Shown one piece after another: positions 9,308 to 17,419 of a stretch of 64,000 nucleotides of DNA. The stretch is from assembly GCF_009807035.1 (NCBI RefSeq), contig NZ_WUBI01000002.1:620001-684000 (forward strand), given 5' to 3'. The stretch's first letter is position 1; each line of letters begins with the position of its first letter. The position numbers and the translations under genes are program-made. The notes beneath the pieces are model-generated. The model did no database searches. It was not told the DNA's origin and saw only the letters and a list, made by a program, of their open reading frames with translations. This DNA is from Paenibacillus dendrobii. Lineage in GTDB: Bacteria; Bacillota; Bacilli; Paenibacillales; Paenibacillaceae.

Positions 9308-10684
9308 TTAGAACGTTCTGCTTCTCACTTCAAAGATTGCGAATTTCAGGTAATGTCCTTCATCCACGCCAAGAATTTGCGGGTGGTCTTTGCCGGCCGC
9401 GCGCCATTCTACAAGACGCAAAATCTTGCCTGCATCAGCCGCCGCCTCTTGAATCGTCTCCAGGAACAGATCCGGACGCATATGGTATGAGCAGCTGGCC
9501 GTCACCAGGTATCCGCCTTCGTTAACCAGCTTCATGCCATGGAGATTAATATCCTTATAACCTCTGCAGGCACCTTTCACGGCGCTTTTGGTCTTGGCAA
9601 ATGCCGGAGGGTCCAGAATGACTACATCCCAGCTCCTACCGCCGCCAGCAGTCATTTTCTGAGAGGTATCCACTTTATCCGGGGAGATGGCTGAACGCTT
9701 TTGTCTTTCCTCCAGTCCCTTGACCTGGGAACGCAAATATTGAAACGCATCGTCAACCACGAATTCCACGCGGTCACCAAAGCCGTTAAGCTCAACGTTT
9801 TCCCGTGCGCTGTCAATCGCATGCTGCGATATATCGAGGCAGGTCACTTTCTTGGCGCCGTACTTGCACGCATGGAGCGTAAAGCTGCCCGTATGCGAAA
9901 AACATTCCAGGACCGTCGCGCCGTCCCAGTATGGAAACGAAACAACCTTGCCGCTTTTGTTCACCGGACGCTCTACAGCTTGTCCGTCTTCTTCGACCTT
10001 CTGTACCGTGATGCCGCTGCGGTCTCCCCAGCCTGTCATTAGAGGTTCGATGGAAGCGCGGTTTTCTCTCTGGTCGAAAAAATAGCCTGTCTTCTGGCCT
10101 TCTTCAATATCAACGCGGACCAGAAGCCCATTTTCCCGAACCGTCACATATCTGGGACATTCCCCGTATACCGGCCCTTTGGTTTGCTCCAATCCTTCGA
10201 GCTCGCGCACCGGAACGTCGCTTCGTTCATAGATGCCTCTCGGGCTCATCACTTCGACAAGAGCGTCGACGATTTCCTTGCGGCGCATGTCCATGCCGAG
10301 CGTCAGCAGCTGAATCACCAGCACATCGTCAAATCGGTCCACAATCAGCCCGGGTAGGAAATCAGCTTCGCCATACACGAGGCGATAGGCATTCCCTTCT
10401 TTCAGAAAACGTTCCCGGTGTTTAAGGCAGCTGAGAAAACGTTCGGCGAAAAAATTCTGATCCATGCGTTCCAATTCGCGATAGGATACCGCACGCACCG
10501 TGATCTGCGATGCCGGATTGTAATATCCCGTTGCCAGATAACGTCCCTGGTGGTTCACTACTTGCACGAGATCTCCCGGCTGCGGATTGCCCTGAGCAGT
10601 TTCTATTTCATTTTTATATATCCAGGGATGTCCCTGTTCCAGCCTCTTTTTGCGGCTTTTTGAAAGAACGACTGATGCCAACAT
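9308..10684 (-). CDS. Class I SAM-dependent rRNA methyltransferase, RlmI-like
   Basis: About 458 aa. An N-terminal PUA-like RNA-binding part (SKSRKKRLEQGHPWIYKNEI), a central RlmI domain, and a Rossmann methyltransferase domain with VLECFSHTGSFTLHA and the cytosine-methyltransferase-type LDPPAF motif. The family (COG1092) includes RlmI, which makes 5-methylcytosine in 23S rRNA; the exact target here is inference. The usual length is about 395 aa. The extra length lies in two hydrophilic insertions, one after EPLMTGWGD and one before GGGRSWDVV. The ATG at 10684 is preferred because AGGAG lies 5 bp upstream; a GTG two codons earlier would sit on the ribosome site. Monocistronic, with its own terminator. 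Confidence 0.85.
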   Translation of the reverse strand: MLASVVLSKSRKKRLEQGHPWIYKNEIETAQGNPQPGDLVQVVNHQGRYLATGYYNPASQITVRAVSYRELERMDQNFFAERFLSCLKHRERFLKEGNAYRLVYGEADFLPGLIVDRFDDVLVIQLLTLGMDMRRKEIVDALVEVMSPRGIYERSDVPVRELEGLEQTKGPVYGECPRYVTVRENGLLVRVDIEEGQKTGYFFDQRENRASIEPLMTGWGDRSGITVQKVEEDGQAVERPVNKSGKVVSFPYWDGATVLECFSHTGSFTLHACKYGAKKVTCLDISQHAIDSARENVELNGFGDRVEFVVDDAFQYLRSQVKGLEERQKRSAISPDKVDTSQKMTAGGGRSWDVVILDPPAFAKTKSAVKGACRGYKDINLHGMKLVNEGGYLVTASCSYHMRPDLFLETIQEAAADAGKILRLVEWRAAGKDHPQILGVDEGHYLKFAIFEVRSRTF

Positions 10685-10757
10685 GTCCACTCCTACCTAT
10701 CTTTATATATTATCTTCAAACCAGCGCTTAACCATTGCAGAAACATCGCTACGGGAG

Positions 10758-10801
10758 CAGATCATTCTTCCGAACGCTGCCGCTTCTTCAGAATGATTCT
10801 G
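10758..10801. repeat. Imperfect inverted repeat in the divergent region
   Basis: The arms CAGATCATTCT and AGAATGATTCTG flank a loop of about 20 bases. It sits between the divergently oriented RlmI-like gene and the Na/Pi cotransporter-like gene. It has no T-run, so it is not an obvious terminator. It could be an operator or a leader hairpin for the plus-strand gene. No riboswitch consensus was recognised. Confidence 0.3.
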
Positions 10802-10946
10802 TTCCCTTCGCTACGCATTCTCTCATTAAGCACTTTATAACTCCATACTTACGCGTCATCGTTGCAGTACTCCCAAGTCATGGTTGTCCAGGAGCAGACA
10901 TATACGTAATACATGGACAAGAACTCATTAAAGGAGAACCTTTACC

Positions 10947-11921
10947 ATGTTCAATACCATTATTTTTCCCGTTATCTACGGCTTGATCATTTTCCTCGCA
11001 GGCATGAAGGTGATGGAAGCGGCTCTTAGCAGCTGGGCTGGCCCCCTGCTTTCATCCTTCCTGAGAAAAGCAACCTCTTCTCCCCTCAAGGGGATGTTGT
11101 TCAGTACGGGCATTACAGCCGTACTCCAGAGCAGTACTGCCGTAACAGTCCTGACGATGGGCCTCGTGAATGCGGGACTTCTCACTTACGAGCGAACGCT
11201 CGGCATCATATTGGGCAGCAATATTGGAACCTGTATTACCACCGAGCTTATCGGAATGCAAATAGGCCAAATCGCTTTACCCCTTCTTGGCGTATCCATC
11301 ATTGTGTGGGTTGTCTCGGTACTAGCCGATGAATACAAGCCTTTTTCCAAAAGAAAAGGTTCGCCGCGCCCGTTCAAATCCATACAATTGATGGCCCTTG
11401 CCGTTGCAGGCTTCGCGTTGGTCATGCTGGGCATTCGGATCATGCAAATGATCGGCCCCGCACTGGAAAACACCGGACTCTTCGACTGGTTCACGGCTCA
11501 AGCCGCTCATAATGTGTTGTGGGGTATCGCTGCCGGAGCAGTCCTTACAGCACTCATGCACAGTAGTGCAGCAGTGATTGGGCTTGCGATCGCGCTGGCA
11601 GCCACTGGCACTCTACCGGTCGGTATCGGTATCGCCATCGTGCTCGGAGCCAATGTAGGCACTTGTGTCACGGCAGTGATCGCAGCCATCGGCAGTACGA
11701 AATCCGGTCAATTCGTGGCCTGGACGCATGTTGTGCTCAACGTAGGCGGAGCGCTGCTGTTCATGCCCTTTATACCTCTGCTGGAGTGGATGACCGCCGC
11801 AATATCAGCGGACAGCGGAGCCCAGATTGCGCACGCTCAAACCTTATTTAATATTATCTGTTCCCTACTGGCTCTTCCGATATGTTATCTGCCGATATGG
11901 AAAAGAGTCCGGTTTCATTAA
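10947..11921 (+). CDS. Na/Pi cotransporter family protein
   Basis: 324-aa polytopic membrane protein with the inverted-repeat layout of the NptA/PNaS family (Pfam Na_Pi_cotrans). Each half has a serine-rich motif (LQSSTAVTV in repeat 1, MHSSAAVIG in repeat 2) followed by a GSNIGTCITT / GANVGTCVTA signature. About eight hydrophobic segments are visible. The predicted role is sodium-coupled phosphate (or similar anion) movement across the cytoplasmic membrane; the substrate is inference. It lacks the C-terminal PhoU-like domain of longer family members. The ATG follows AAAGGAG with 9-bp spacing. It is one of the few plus-strand genes in this region and converges on the Nudix gene. Confidence 0.85.
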   Translation: MFNTIIFPVIYGLIIFLAGMKVMEAALSSWAGPLLSSFLRKATSSPLKGMLFSTGITAVLQSSTAVTVLTMGLVNAGLLTYERTLGIILGSNIGTCITTELIGMQIGQIALPLLGVSIIVWVVSVLADEYKPFSKRKGSPRPFKSIQLMALAVAGFALVMLGIRIMQMIGPALENTGLFDWFTAQAAHNVLWGIAAGAVLTALMHSSAAVIGLAIALAATGTLPVGIGIAIVLGANVGTCVTAVIAAIGSTKSGQFVAWTHVVLNVGGALLFMPFIPLLEWMTAAISADSGAQIAHAQTLFNIICSLLALPICYLPIWKRVRFH

Positions 11922-11940
11922 GGGCTCTTCCAATACATGA

Positions 11941-12372
11941 CTAAACGTGAATGCCAAGTTGGGCCAAGGCTTTACGGACAATGACATCGTTGTTGTCGTA
12001 TCCTTCCTGCTCTTGCTGAAGCCATGCCTCTGCAGGAGCATACCAGGATACGCCGCTGATTTCCTCAATCTGGGGACGCAGTGATCCGCCCCGCGCCTCC
12101 ACCAGAAAATAATGAACTTCTTTGTCCACCTCACCGTGAACCGGATTCATATACTTATATTTTATAATATCAACCGGAGATACAATTTTCCCAACAATAC
12201 CTGTTTCCTCTTCAATTTCCCGGAGTGCGGTTTCTTCGACGGTCTCACCAGGCTCCATCTTGCCTTTGGCGAGCGATATTTTGCCGTAACGGTCCATAAT
12301 CAACTGCACTTCAAGACGGTCTCCCACTTTGCGGAATACAACCCCGCCCGCGGATATCTCGGTTCTGGCCAT
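11941..12372 (-). CDS. Nudix hydrolase
   Basis: 143-aa single-domain pyrophosphohydrolase with a complete Nudix box in the order G(x5)E(x7)REIEEETG at about residues 36-58. The glutamates bind Mg2+ and the enzyme cleaves a nucleoside diphosphate linked to another moiety. The substrate cannot be read from sequence; the MARTEISAGGVVFR start resembles diadenosine polyphosphate/ADP-ribose type members. The ATG at 12372 has AGGAGG 7 bp upstream; a longer reading from 12396 is not supported. It is separated from mtaB by about 180 bp containing a hairpin and a long inverted repeat, so it is probably transcribed on its own. Confidence 0.85.
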   Translation of the reverse strand: MARTEISAGGVVFRKVGDRLEVQLIMDRYGKISLAKGKMEPGETVEETALREIEEETGIVGKIVSPVDIIKYKYMNPVHGEVDKEVHYFLVEARGGSLRPQIEEISGVSWYAPAEAWLQQEQEGYDNNDVIVRKALAQLGIHV

Positions 12373-12404
12373 GATGATTCCTCCTTGTGTCGCCAAGTAT
12401 AAAA

Positions 12405-12480
12405 TGAACTAAAGTATTATCTTGTTTCTCCATATTAAACATGATTACACCGGAGAACTGTTACCCCTTTCTTTAGTTCA
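12405..12480. repeat. Perfect 10-bp inverted repeat upstream of the Nudix gene
   Basis: TGAACTAAAG at 12405-12414 and CTTTAGTTCA at 12471-12480 are exact reverse complements, with a near match for four more bases outward, separated by 56 bp. It lies 33 bp upstream of the Nudix start codon. It may be a looped operator pair or the base of an RNA leader fold. Confidence 0.4.
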
Positions 12481-12489
12481 ATTTATATA

Positions 12490-12513
12490 ACAACAAGGAC
12501 TCCACCTCCTTGT
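12490..12513 (-). terminator. Weak terminator-like hairpin after mtaB
   Basis: The stem ACAAGGA / TCCTTGT (7 bp, 7-base loop) is followed on the minus strand by the T-rich stretch TGTTATATAAATT. It lies 43 bp past the mtaB stop. The T-run is poor, so termination may be partial. Confidence 0.4.
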
Positions 12514-12555
12514 GTGCATGGAAATGAAATCCTTGTTTGGTGCTGTTGTTCTATA

Positions 12556-13896
12556 TTAAACCGCAGCTTCGGAAGTTCCGTCAAGAACCCGGACAAGCTG
12601 CCCTTCGCATTCGTTTACCCCTGCCTTGGTCAGCTTCACGCGGCAGATTTGACCCTGTAAGTCTTCAGAGCCGTCAAAAATAAGCTGCAAGTAGTTGTCG
12701 CTGAATCCATGCATTTTGCCCGGACCGTGGATGCCTTTGGAGGTCCCTTCGGGAATAACGTCCAGTACTTGCCCTACGAATTTTTCCGCATAGGCCCGTT
12801 GCATTTGCTCCGATAAGCTGATCAGTTCCCGCACGCGGGCATGCTTAATCTCTTCGTCAATCTGATCCTGCATCCGCGAAGCTGGCGTGCCGTTCCGCTG
12901 GGAATAAGGGAACACATGCATCTCAGAGAAATTGATCGCCTTCATCAGTTCGTAGCCGTTACGGAACATTTCATCGGTCTCACCCGGGAAGCCGACAATT
13001 ACGTCGGTCGTGATTCCGACATCTGGCATAGCCTGGCGGATCAGCTGCATTTTACCGTAGAATTCCTCGGTGGTATATTTACGGCGCATCCGTTTCAGGA
13101 CGGTGTCATCTCCCGCTTGCAGCGGAATATGCAGGTGCCGGCACATTTTGGAGGAGCGGTTCAGCACGTCCAGCATCTTCTCATCGATCTGGCTGGCTTC
13201 AATGGAACTGATGCGAATCCGTTCCAGCCCATCCACTTTGTCCAGGTCCCAGAGCAAGTCGGATAGACGGTAGTTTTCCAGATCATCTCCGTAGCCGCCG
13301 GTATGGATACCGGTAAGAACGATCTCTTTATAGCCTGCTTCCACCAGCTGGTGCGCCTGGGTAACAATGCTCTTTTGATCACGGCTGCGGGACAGCCCGC
13401 GGGACCATGGAATAATGCAGAAGGTACAGAAGTTGTTGCAGCCATCCTGAATTTTCAGGAAAGCCCGGGTGCGGTCCGCAAAATCAGGAACATCCATTTC
13501 CTCGAACACGCGGTTTTTCATGATATTGCGAACGGCATTGATCGGCTCGCGTTTCTCCCGGATTTCATTCACAAAAGGAAGAATCTTATCGCGGTCCTGG
13601 TTCCCTATGACGAGGTCAACGCCAGGTATGTCCATGATTTCGGCCGGAGACGTCTGCGCATAGCAACCGGTCACCGCGATAATTGCTTCCGGATTGCGGC
13701 GGACGGCGCGGCGGATAATCTGACGGCTCTTCTTGTCCCCCGTATTCGTAACGGTACAGGTATTAATCAAATAAACATCGGCGGTCTGTTCGAAATCCAC
13801 CTGCTCATACCCTTCTTTTTTGAACAGTTGCCAGATGGCTTCGGTATCGTAAAAATTAACTTTGCAACCTAGTGTGTAAAATGCAACGGATGGCAT
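12556..13896 (-). CDS. mtaB: tRNA (N6-threonylcarbamoyl-A37) C2-methylthiotransferase MtaB
   Basis: 446-aa radical-SAM methylthiotransferase (B. subtilis YqeV family) that converts t6A37 to ms2t6A37 in tRNAs reading ANN codons. The N-terminal UPF0004 domain shows the three cluster cysteines (TLGCKVN, INTCTV, VTGCYA). The radical-SAM site is CNNFCTFC, and a TRAM domain occupies the C-terminus. The ATG at 13896 follows GGGGGGAG with 7-bp spacing. It starts 2 bp after the rsmE stop, so the two are in one operon. Terminal gene of the prmA-S2P-rsmE-mtaB operon, matching the B. subtilis order yqeT-yqeU-yqeV apart from the inserted protease. Confidence 0.93.
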   Translation of the reverse strand: MPSVAFYTLGCKVNFYDTEAIWQLFKKEGYEQVDFEQTADVYLINTCTVTNTGDKKSRQIIRRAVRRNPEAIIAVTGCYAQTSPAEIMDIPGVDLVIGNQDRDKILPFVNEIREKREPINAVRNIMKNRVFEEMDVPDFADRTRAFLKIQDGCNNFCTFCIIPWSRGLSRSRDQKSIVTQAHQLVEAGYKEIVLTGIHTGGYGDDLENYRLSDLLWDLDKVDGLERIRISSIEASQIDEKMLDVLNRSSKMCRHLHIPLQAGDDTVLKRMRRKYTTEEFYGKMQLIRQAMPDVGITTDVIVGFPGETDEMFRNGYELMKAINFSEMHVFPYSQRNGTPASRMQDQIDEEIKHARVRELISLSEQMQRAYAEKFVGQVLDVIPEGTSKGIHGPGKMHGFSDNYLQLIFDGSEDLQGQICRVKLTKAGVNECEGQLVRVLDGTSEAAV

Positions 13897-13898
13897 TT

Positions 13899-14669
13899 TC
13901 AAACTCCCCCCATTTCTCCGGATTCATAAAGTATGCATGCAAGGGCAACCATTCCCGCTGTTTCACAACGCAGGATCCGCCTGCCGAGCCCGACGCTCGC
14001 AGCTCCAGCTTCTTCTGCCTGCCGGCATTCTTCTTCACTGAACCCGCCTTCTGGACCCACAAGGAGCAGAACACTCGGCGCACGGTCACTCCTCAATGTT
14101 TGCATGAACGGTCTAAGTGCATCGCGCAGTTGAAGACCCTCTTCTTTTTCATAACAAAAATATACGGCATCATAACTCTCGAACGTCGGCAGCAACTGTT
14201 TCCACGTCAACGGCTGCAGGACTTCAGGAACCGTATTCCTATGGCTTTGCTCTGCCGCTTCTTTGGAAATTTTATTCCAGCGTTCTAGCCGCTTGGATTC
14301 CTTTTTGGCGTCATACTGAACGATGGTCCGCGCCGAAATGAACGGCACGAAGGAAACCGCGCCGATTTCGGTGCACTTCTGAATGACGGTTTCCATCTTG
14401 TCCCCTTTGGGCAAGCTTTGGGCAATCGTCACCTTCAAGGCAGGCTCATGCGTCATTTCAAGTTGTTCTACGATCGCCGCGGTGACGGCTCCTGCTTCGA
14501 TCGCAATAATCTCTACGAGCGTTTCCCGGGAAATACCGTCGCTGACAATCAGCTTATCCCCTGTCTTGCCGCGCATAACCTTCGAGATATGACGCGCGTC
14601 TTCGCCGGAAATTTCTACTGTATTCTCTTTAAATTGCTCTGGCGATACGAAATATCGCTGCATGTTCAT
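13899..14669 (-). CDS. rsmE: 16S rRNA (uracil(1498)-N3)-methyltransferase RsmE
   Basis: About 256 aa. A SPOUT-class (alpha/beta knot) methyltransferase that modifies U1498 in the decoding region of the 30S subunit. An N-terminal PUA-like domain begins MQRYFVSPEQF, and the SAM-binding knot is at LLLVGPEGGFSEEE near the C-terminus, followed by LGRRILRCETA. The start is uncertain among three close ATGs (14675, 14669, 14663). The middle one has AGGA 5 bp upstream, while the third gives the textbook N-terminus. It sits between the site-2 protease and mtaB. Confidence 0.93.
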   Translation of the reverse strand: MNMQRYFVSPEQFKENTVEISGEDARHISKVMRGKTGDKLIVSDGISRETLVEIIAIEAGAVTAAIVEQLEMTHEPALKVTIAQSLPKGDKMETVIQKCTEIGAVSFVPFISARTIVQYDAKKESKRLERWNKISKEAAEQSHRNTVPEVLQPLTWKQLLPTFESYDAVYFCYEKEEGLQLRDALRPFMQTLRSDRAPSVLLLVGPEGGFSEEECRQAEEAGAASVGLGRRILRCETAGMVALACILYESGEMGGV

Positions 14670-14759
14670 CAACATCCTATTTTAAAAAATCACAAGCTTC
14701 ATCATACAACATTTGCCCAGGCTATGACCAGCAATCTTTATCATCCTTAGAGCCTTGGA

Positions 14760-15440
14760 CTATGAAAAAATATGCAAAAACACCTGCATGAAATGATAAT
14801 ACAAATTATAAGCCAAATTATAGAGCGGAGAAATCGTATATTGACGCAGTGCCGGAATGAATAAAATGAGCAAGAAAATAAACACCGACCACTGTTCAAA
14901 CTGCTGCAGCTTGGCTCTTATCTGACGAGGAACCAAATCTTCCAGAATCCGATAGCCGTCCAGCGGTGGCAGAGGTATCAGATTGAACAGGAAGAGGAAG
15001 AAGTTCATCACTCCAAATAATTGGAAGAAGATGATAATCGCTTCAATCACCTTTTCATTGGAAATGGAAGCCAATACTCCGGTACTGATCAGAACCGCGT
15101 ATATTAACGTTCCGATAATCGCAAGGAAGAAGTTGCTAAGCGGTCCTGCCGCCGAAACAACCACTCCCATCAACCGCGGACTTTTGAAGTTATCACGATT
15201 GACCGGTACGGGTCTGGCCCAGCCAAAGCCTGCGATCAGGAGCAAAATAATCCCCAGAAAATCAAAATGCACCGTAGGATTCAAGGTAACCCGTCCCAGC
15301 AGCTTTGCCGTCGGATCTCCGAATTTGTTAGCAAAATATGCATGCGAAAACTCATGCACCGTGAAGGCGACAACCAGCACCACAAGGTAAAAAGGAAGCT
15401 GTTCAAGCGGAACGCTGAGTATTTTGTCCAAGAACTCCAT
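14760..15440 (-). CDS. Site-2 protease family (M50) membrane metalloprotease
   Basis: 226-aa polytopic zinc metalloprotease with the metal-binding motif HEFSH at residues 29-33 and the second ligand motif LPPLDG in a later membrane segment. No PDZ or CBS domain is present, so it belongs to the compact YwhC-like group. Such enzymes cut transmembrane peptides, for example anti-sigma factors or signal-peptide remnants; the substrate here is unknown. The start ATG overlaps the prmA stop (TAATG), so it is coupled to prmA. Two ECF sigma/anti-sigma pairs lie in this window, but nothing ties them to this protease. Confidence 0.85.
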   Translation of the reverse strand: MEFLDKILSVPLEQLPFYLVVLVVAFTVHEFSHAYFANKFGDPTAKLLGRVTLNPTVHFDFLGIILLLIAGFGWARPVPVNRDNFKSPRLMGVVVSAAGPLSNFFLAIIGTLIYAVLISTGVLASISNEKVIEAIIIFFQLFGVMNFFLFLFNLIPLPPLDGYRILEDLVPRQIRAKLQQFEQWSVFIFLLILFIPALRQYTISPLYNLAYNLYYHFMQVFLHIFS

Positions 15441-16411
15441 TATGACCTCTTTCTAGCTACAAATGCGACCCAGTCCTCATCACGGCATACATCCTCTATG
15501 TCAAAACCGGAATCCTCAAGTGCCTGCTGTACGATTTCTACTTTATTTTTATAAATACCGGAAGCAATGTAAACTCCGCCCGGCTCCAGTGCCTGATATA
15601 CATCGTCAATGAACAGCAAAATGACCTCGGCGAGGATATTGGCAACAATGATATTTACGGGCAGCGTAATTCCTAAGCCTTCCCCGCCATTCCCGTTCAG
15701 AAGTCCAAGCAAGTCGCTTTCTTTTACAGTTATCTGCTGATCCATTCCATTCAAACTCACGTTCTCGCTAGCAATCGATACCGCCACAGGGTCCAAATCG
15801 AGCGCAAGCACATGCTTTGCCCCTAGTAAAACGGCACCTATGGCCAAAATACCCGATCCCGTACCGACATCAATGATCTCCTCGCCGCCCTTCACGGCCT
15901 TCTCAAGGGTGCGCAGGCATAAAGAGGTGGTCGGATGAGTGCCGGTGCCAAATGCCATGCCCGGATCAATCTCAATAATTTTCTCCGACTCTTGTTCCGG
16001 AGTATACTCCTCCCACGTTGGCTTAATCGTTAGCCGGTCGGATACGCGCAGCGGTTTGAAATATTGCTTCCAAGCCGTAGCCCATTCATCCTCATTCACC
16101 GTCTTCATCCCATAACGGACCTCGCCCGGATCAATCTGAAATTCCCGCAGCTCTTCGATTCTATGCTTCACTTCCTCCAGAATATCCTCAACAGGGGTTT
16201 CTTGAGAAAAATAACCTTTAATCTCCGCTTGCCCTTCAGGTATATCGTTTAGCGGCAGCTCATACAACTCTCCGTATGTGGTGTCGCGCTTCTTGTTTAA
16301 AGTACCGGATTCTTCAATCGAAACGCCACCCGCACCTGCTTCATGCAGGAAATTGGAAATCATCTCTACGGCTTCCTCTGTCGTATGTATTGTAATCTCG
16401 TGCCATAACAT
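15440..16411 (-). CDS. prmA: Ribosomal protein L11 methyltransferase PrmA
   Basis: 323-aa class I SAM methyltransferase that methylates ribosomal protein L11. The N-terminal substrate-binding domain is followed by GTGTHPTT, the SAM-binding DVGTGSGILA and the NILAEV motif typical of PrmA. The only usable ATG (16411) has GAGGAGG about 13 bp upstream, a rather long spacing. First gene of the prmA-S2P-rsmE-mtaB operon. In B. subtilis it directly follows dnaJ, but here a terminator and two small genes come between. Confidence 0.93.
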   Translation of the reverse strand: MLWHEITIHTTEEAVEMISNFLHEAGAGGVSIEESGTLNKKRDTTYGELYELPLNDIPEGQAEIKGYFSQETPVEDILEEVKHRIEELREFQIDPGEVRYGMKTVNEDEWATAWKQYFKPLRVSDRLTIKPTWEEYTPEQESEKIIEIDPGMAFGTGTHPTTSLCLRTLEKAVKGGEEIIDVGTGSGILAIGAVLLGAKHVLALDLDPVAVSIASENVSLNGMDQQITVKESDLLGLLNGNGGEGLGITLPVNIIVANILAEVILLFIDDVYQALEPGGVYIASGIYKNKVEIVQQALEDSGFDIEDVCRDEDWVAFVARKRS

Positions 16412-16450
16412 CGTTCTTCATCTTCCTCCTCAACATCGTGCATAGGTTTT

Positions 16451-16480
16451 ATTGTACTATACATCAGGAGCCGAGTACAA
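16451..16480 (-). promoter_or_regulatory. Candidate sigma-A promoter of prmA operon
   Basis: Minus-strand TTGTAC (16480-16475), 18-bp spacer, TACAAT (16456-16451), about 40 bp upstream of the prmA ATG. The two hexamers lie within a 7-bp inverted repeat (TTGTACT / AGTACAA), which could also be an operator. Confidence 0.5.
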
Positions 16481-16547
16481 AATTTTAAGTAATTAAGATA
16501 TTCCAATCGATGAAAGAGTGAGAATGTTGATTCTTGCCCTCGCACGC

Positions 16548-16583
16548 AAAAACACGGCCGCCCTCGAGGTCAACCGCGTTTTT
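16548..16583 (-). terminator. Intrinsic terminator after the YfhD-like gene
   Basis: AAAAACACGG (16548-16557) pairs with CCGCGTTTTT (16574-16583) with one G-U type pair. On the minus strand the stem ends in TTTTTGCG. It lies 20 bp past the stop at 16603. Confidence 0.55.
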
Positions 16584-16602
16584 GGTTTAAGCTTAACGCC
16601 AT

Positions 16603-16803
16603 CTATTCTTTTATATTCCAGCTATCGTCATCCATCTGGCGCAGCTGGCGCTCATCTGCAGCTTCACTGCGGCGGATCGCTTCCACGTCATCATGATCAG
16701 CCAAAACGCCTGAGAATTCGACGTCCTCGTTCTTCATGGACATCAGCTTCAGGGTCTTTTCCGTCTTGCTCATAATACGTCCCTTTTTATCCCGGTTTGC
16801 CAT
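16603..16803 (-). CDS. Small acidic protein, YfhD-like
   Basis: 66 aa, hydrophilic and rich in Asp/Glu/Arg, with the core KNEDVEFSGVLADHDD and EAADERQ. The DVEF..LAD..D..A..R...AD.R pattern resembles my memory of the small Bacillus YfhD family, whose function is not established; this is a tentative family call. There is no signal peptide or membrane segment. The ATG at 16803 follows AAAGAGGTG with 6-bp spacing. It has its own terminator and lies between the prmA operon and a small hypothetical gene. Confidence 0.6.
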   Translation of the reverse strand: MANRDKKGRIMSKTEKTLKLMSMKNEDVEFSGVLADHDDVEAIRRSEAADERQLRQMDDDSWNIKE

Positions 16804-16863
16804 TATCAGCACCTCTTTTCGAATTTGTAGCAGCCAGTTTGCAAGAACAACTTATAAAGCGCC

Positions 16864-17238
16864 TCACACCATGCCGCCCGCATCCTCAACGATCCGCATT
16901 GCCCGTTCAAAAGAATCTTCCTCCACCACGATCGTCAGCAAAATATCCCTTCCCGTCGGTCCGCCTTGACCACCATCGCTCATTCCGCTGGAAGAAGGGT
17001 CTGCCGCAGCCAAAATCGCTGATGATTCGCCGCTTAACGATGTGCCAAAGGTTGCAGCCGACAGGCTGACCATATCTCCCGCAAAGGGCAGCACAGAGCC
17101 GTACAACCCGGTTCCCGGATATCTGCTGAATCTGTCGATGGACATATCCACCACACGGAGCGTCTGCAGCTTCTTGGCCACGCCCTCAGCTTCCTCCGGG
17201 CTTTTAAAGTAAGCCAGAATATTTTTTTCGCTCAACAC
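16864..17238 (-). CDS. Hypothetical protein with possible repeated alpha/beta halves
   Basis: Not recognised. About 124 aa. The N-terminal part (KNILAYFKSPEEAEGVAKKL, then DMSIDRFSRYPG) reads like a helix-strand half-domain of the kind found in stress proteins of the YflT/general-stress-17M type. The middle is Gly/Ser-rich (GMSDGGQGGPTGRD). The C-terminal DILLTIVVEEDSFERAMRIVEDAGG resembles a second half-domain. It seems cytoplasmic, with no clear membrane segment. The start is uncertain: GTG at 17244, GTG at 17238 or TTG at 17235, with CAGG upstream. It lies downstream of dnaJ, beyond its terminator. Confidence 0.7.
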   Translation of the reverse strand: MLSEKNILAYFKSPEEAEGVAKKLQTLRVVDMSIDRFSRYPGTGLYGSVLPFAGDMVSLSAATFGTSLSGESSAILAAADPSSSGMSDGGQGGPTGRDILLTIVVEEDSFERAMRIVEDAGGMV

Positions 17239-17366
17239 GTTCACCTGCTTATATCGTTAGTCTAGATCACGGTTCTGTAGGCCTGCGATCGCCTGTCGTT
17301 AGATTCTGCGGAAGCCGGAATGAATATACGCTGACCAAGGATTAAGAAAAATTTGCATGGAAATAC

Positions 17367-17394
17367 AAAAAAACCGGCCTGGGCAGGCCGATTT
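17367..17394 (-). terminator. Intrinsic terminator of the heat-shock operon
   Basis: The stem CGGCCT / AGGCCG with a short GGGC loop is followed on the minus strand by TTTTTTT, 25 bp past the dnaJ stop. Confidence 0.85.
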
Positions 17395-17419
17395 TCCATA
17401 TGCATTGCTTCAAAATCAT

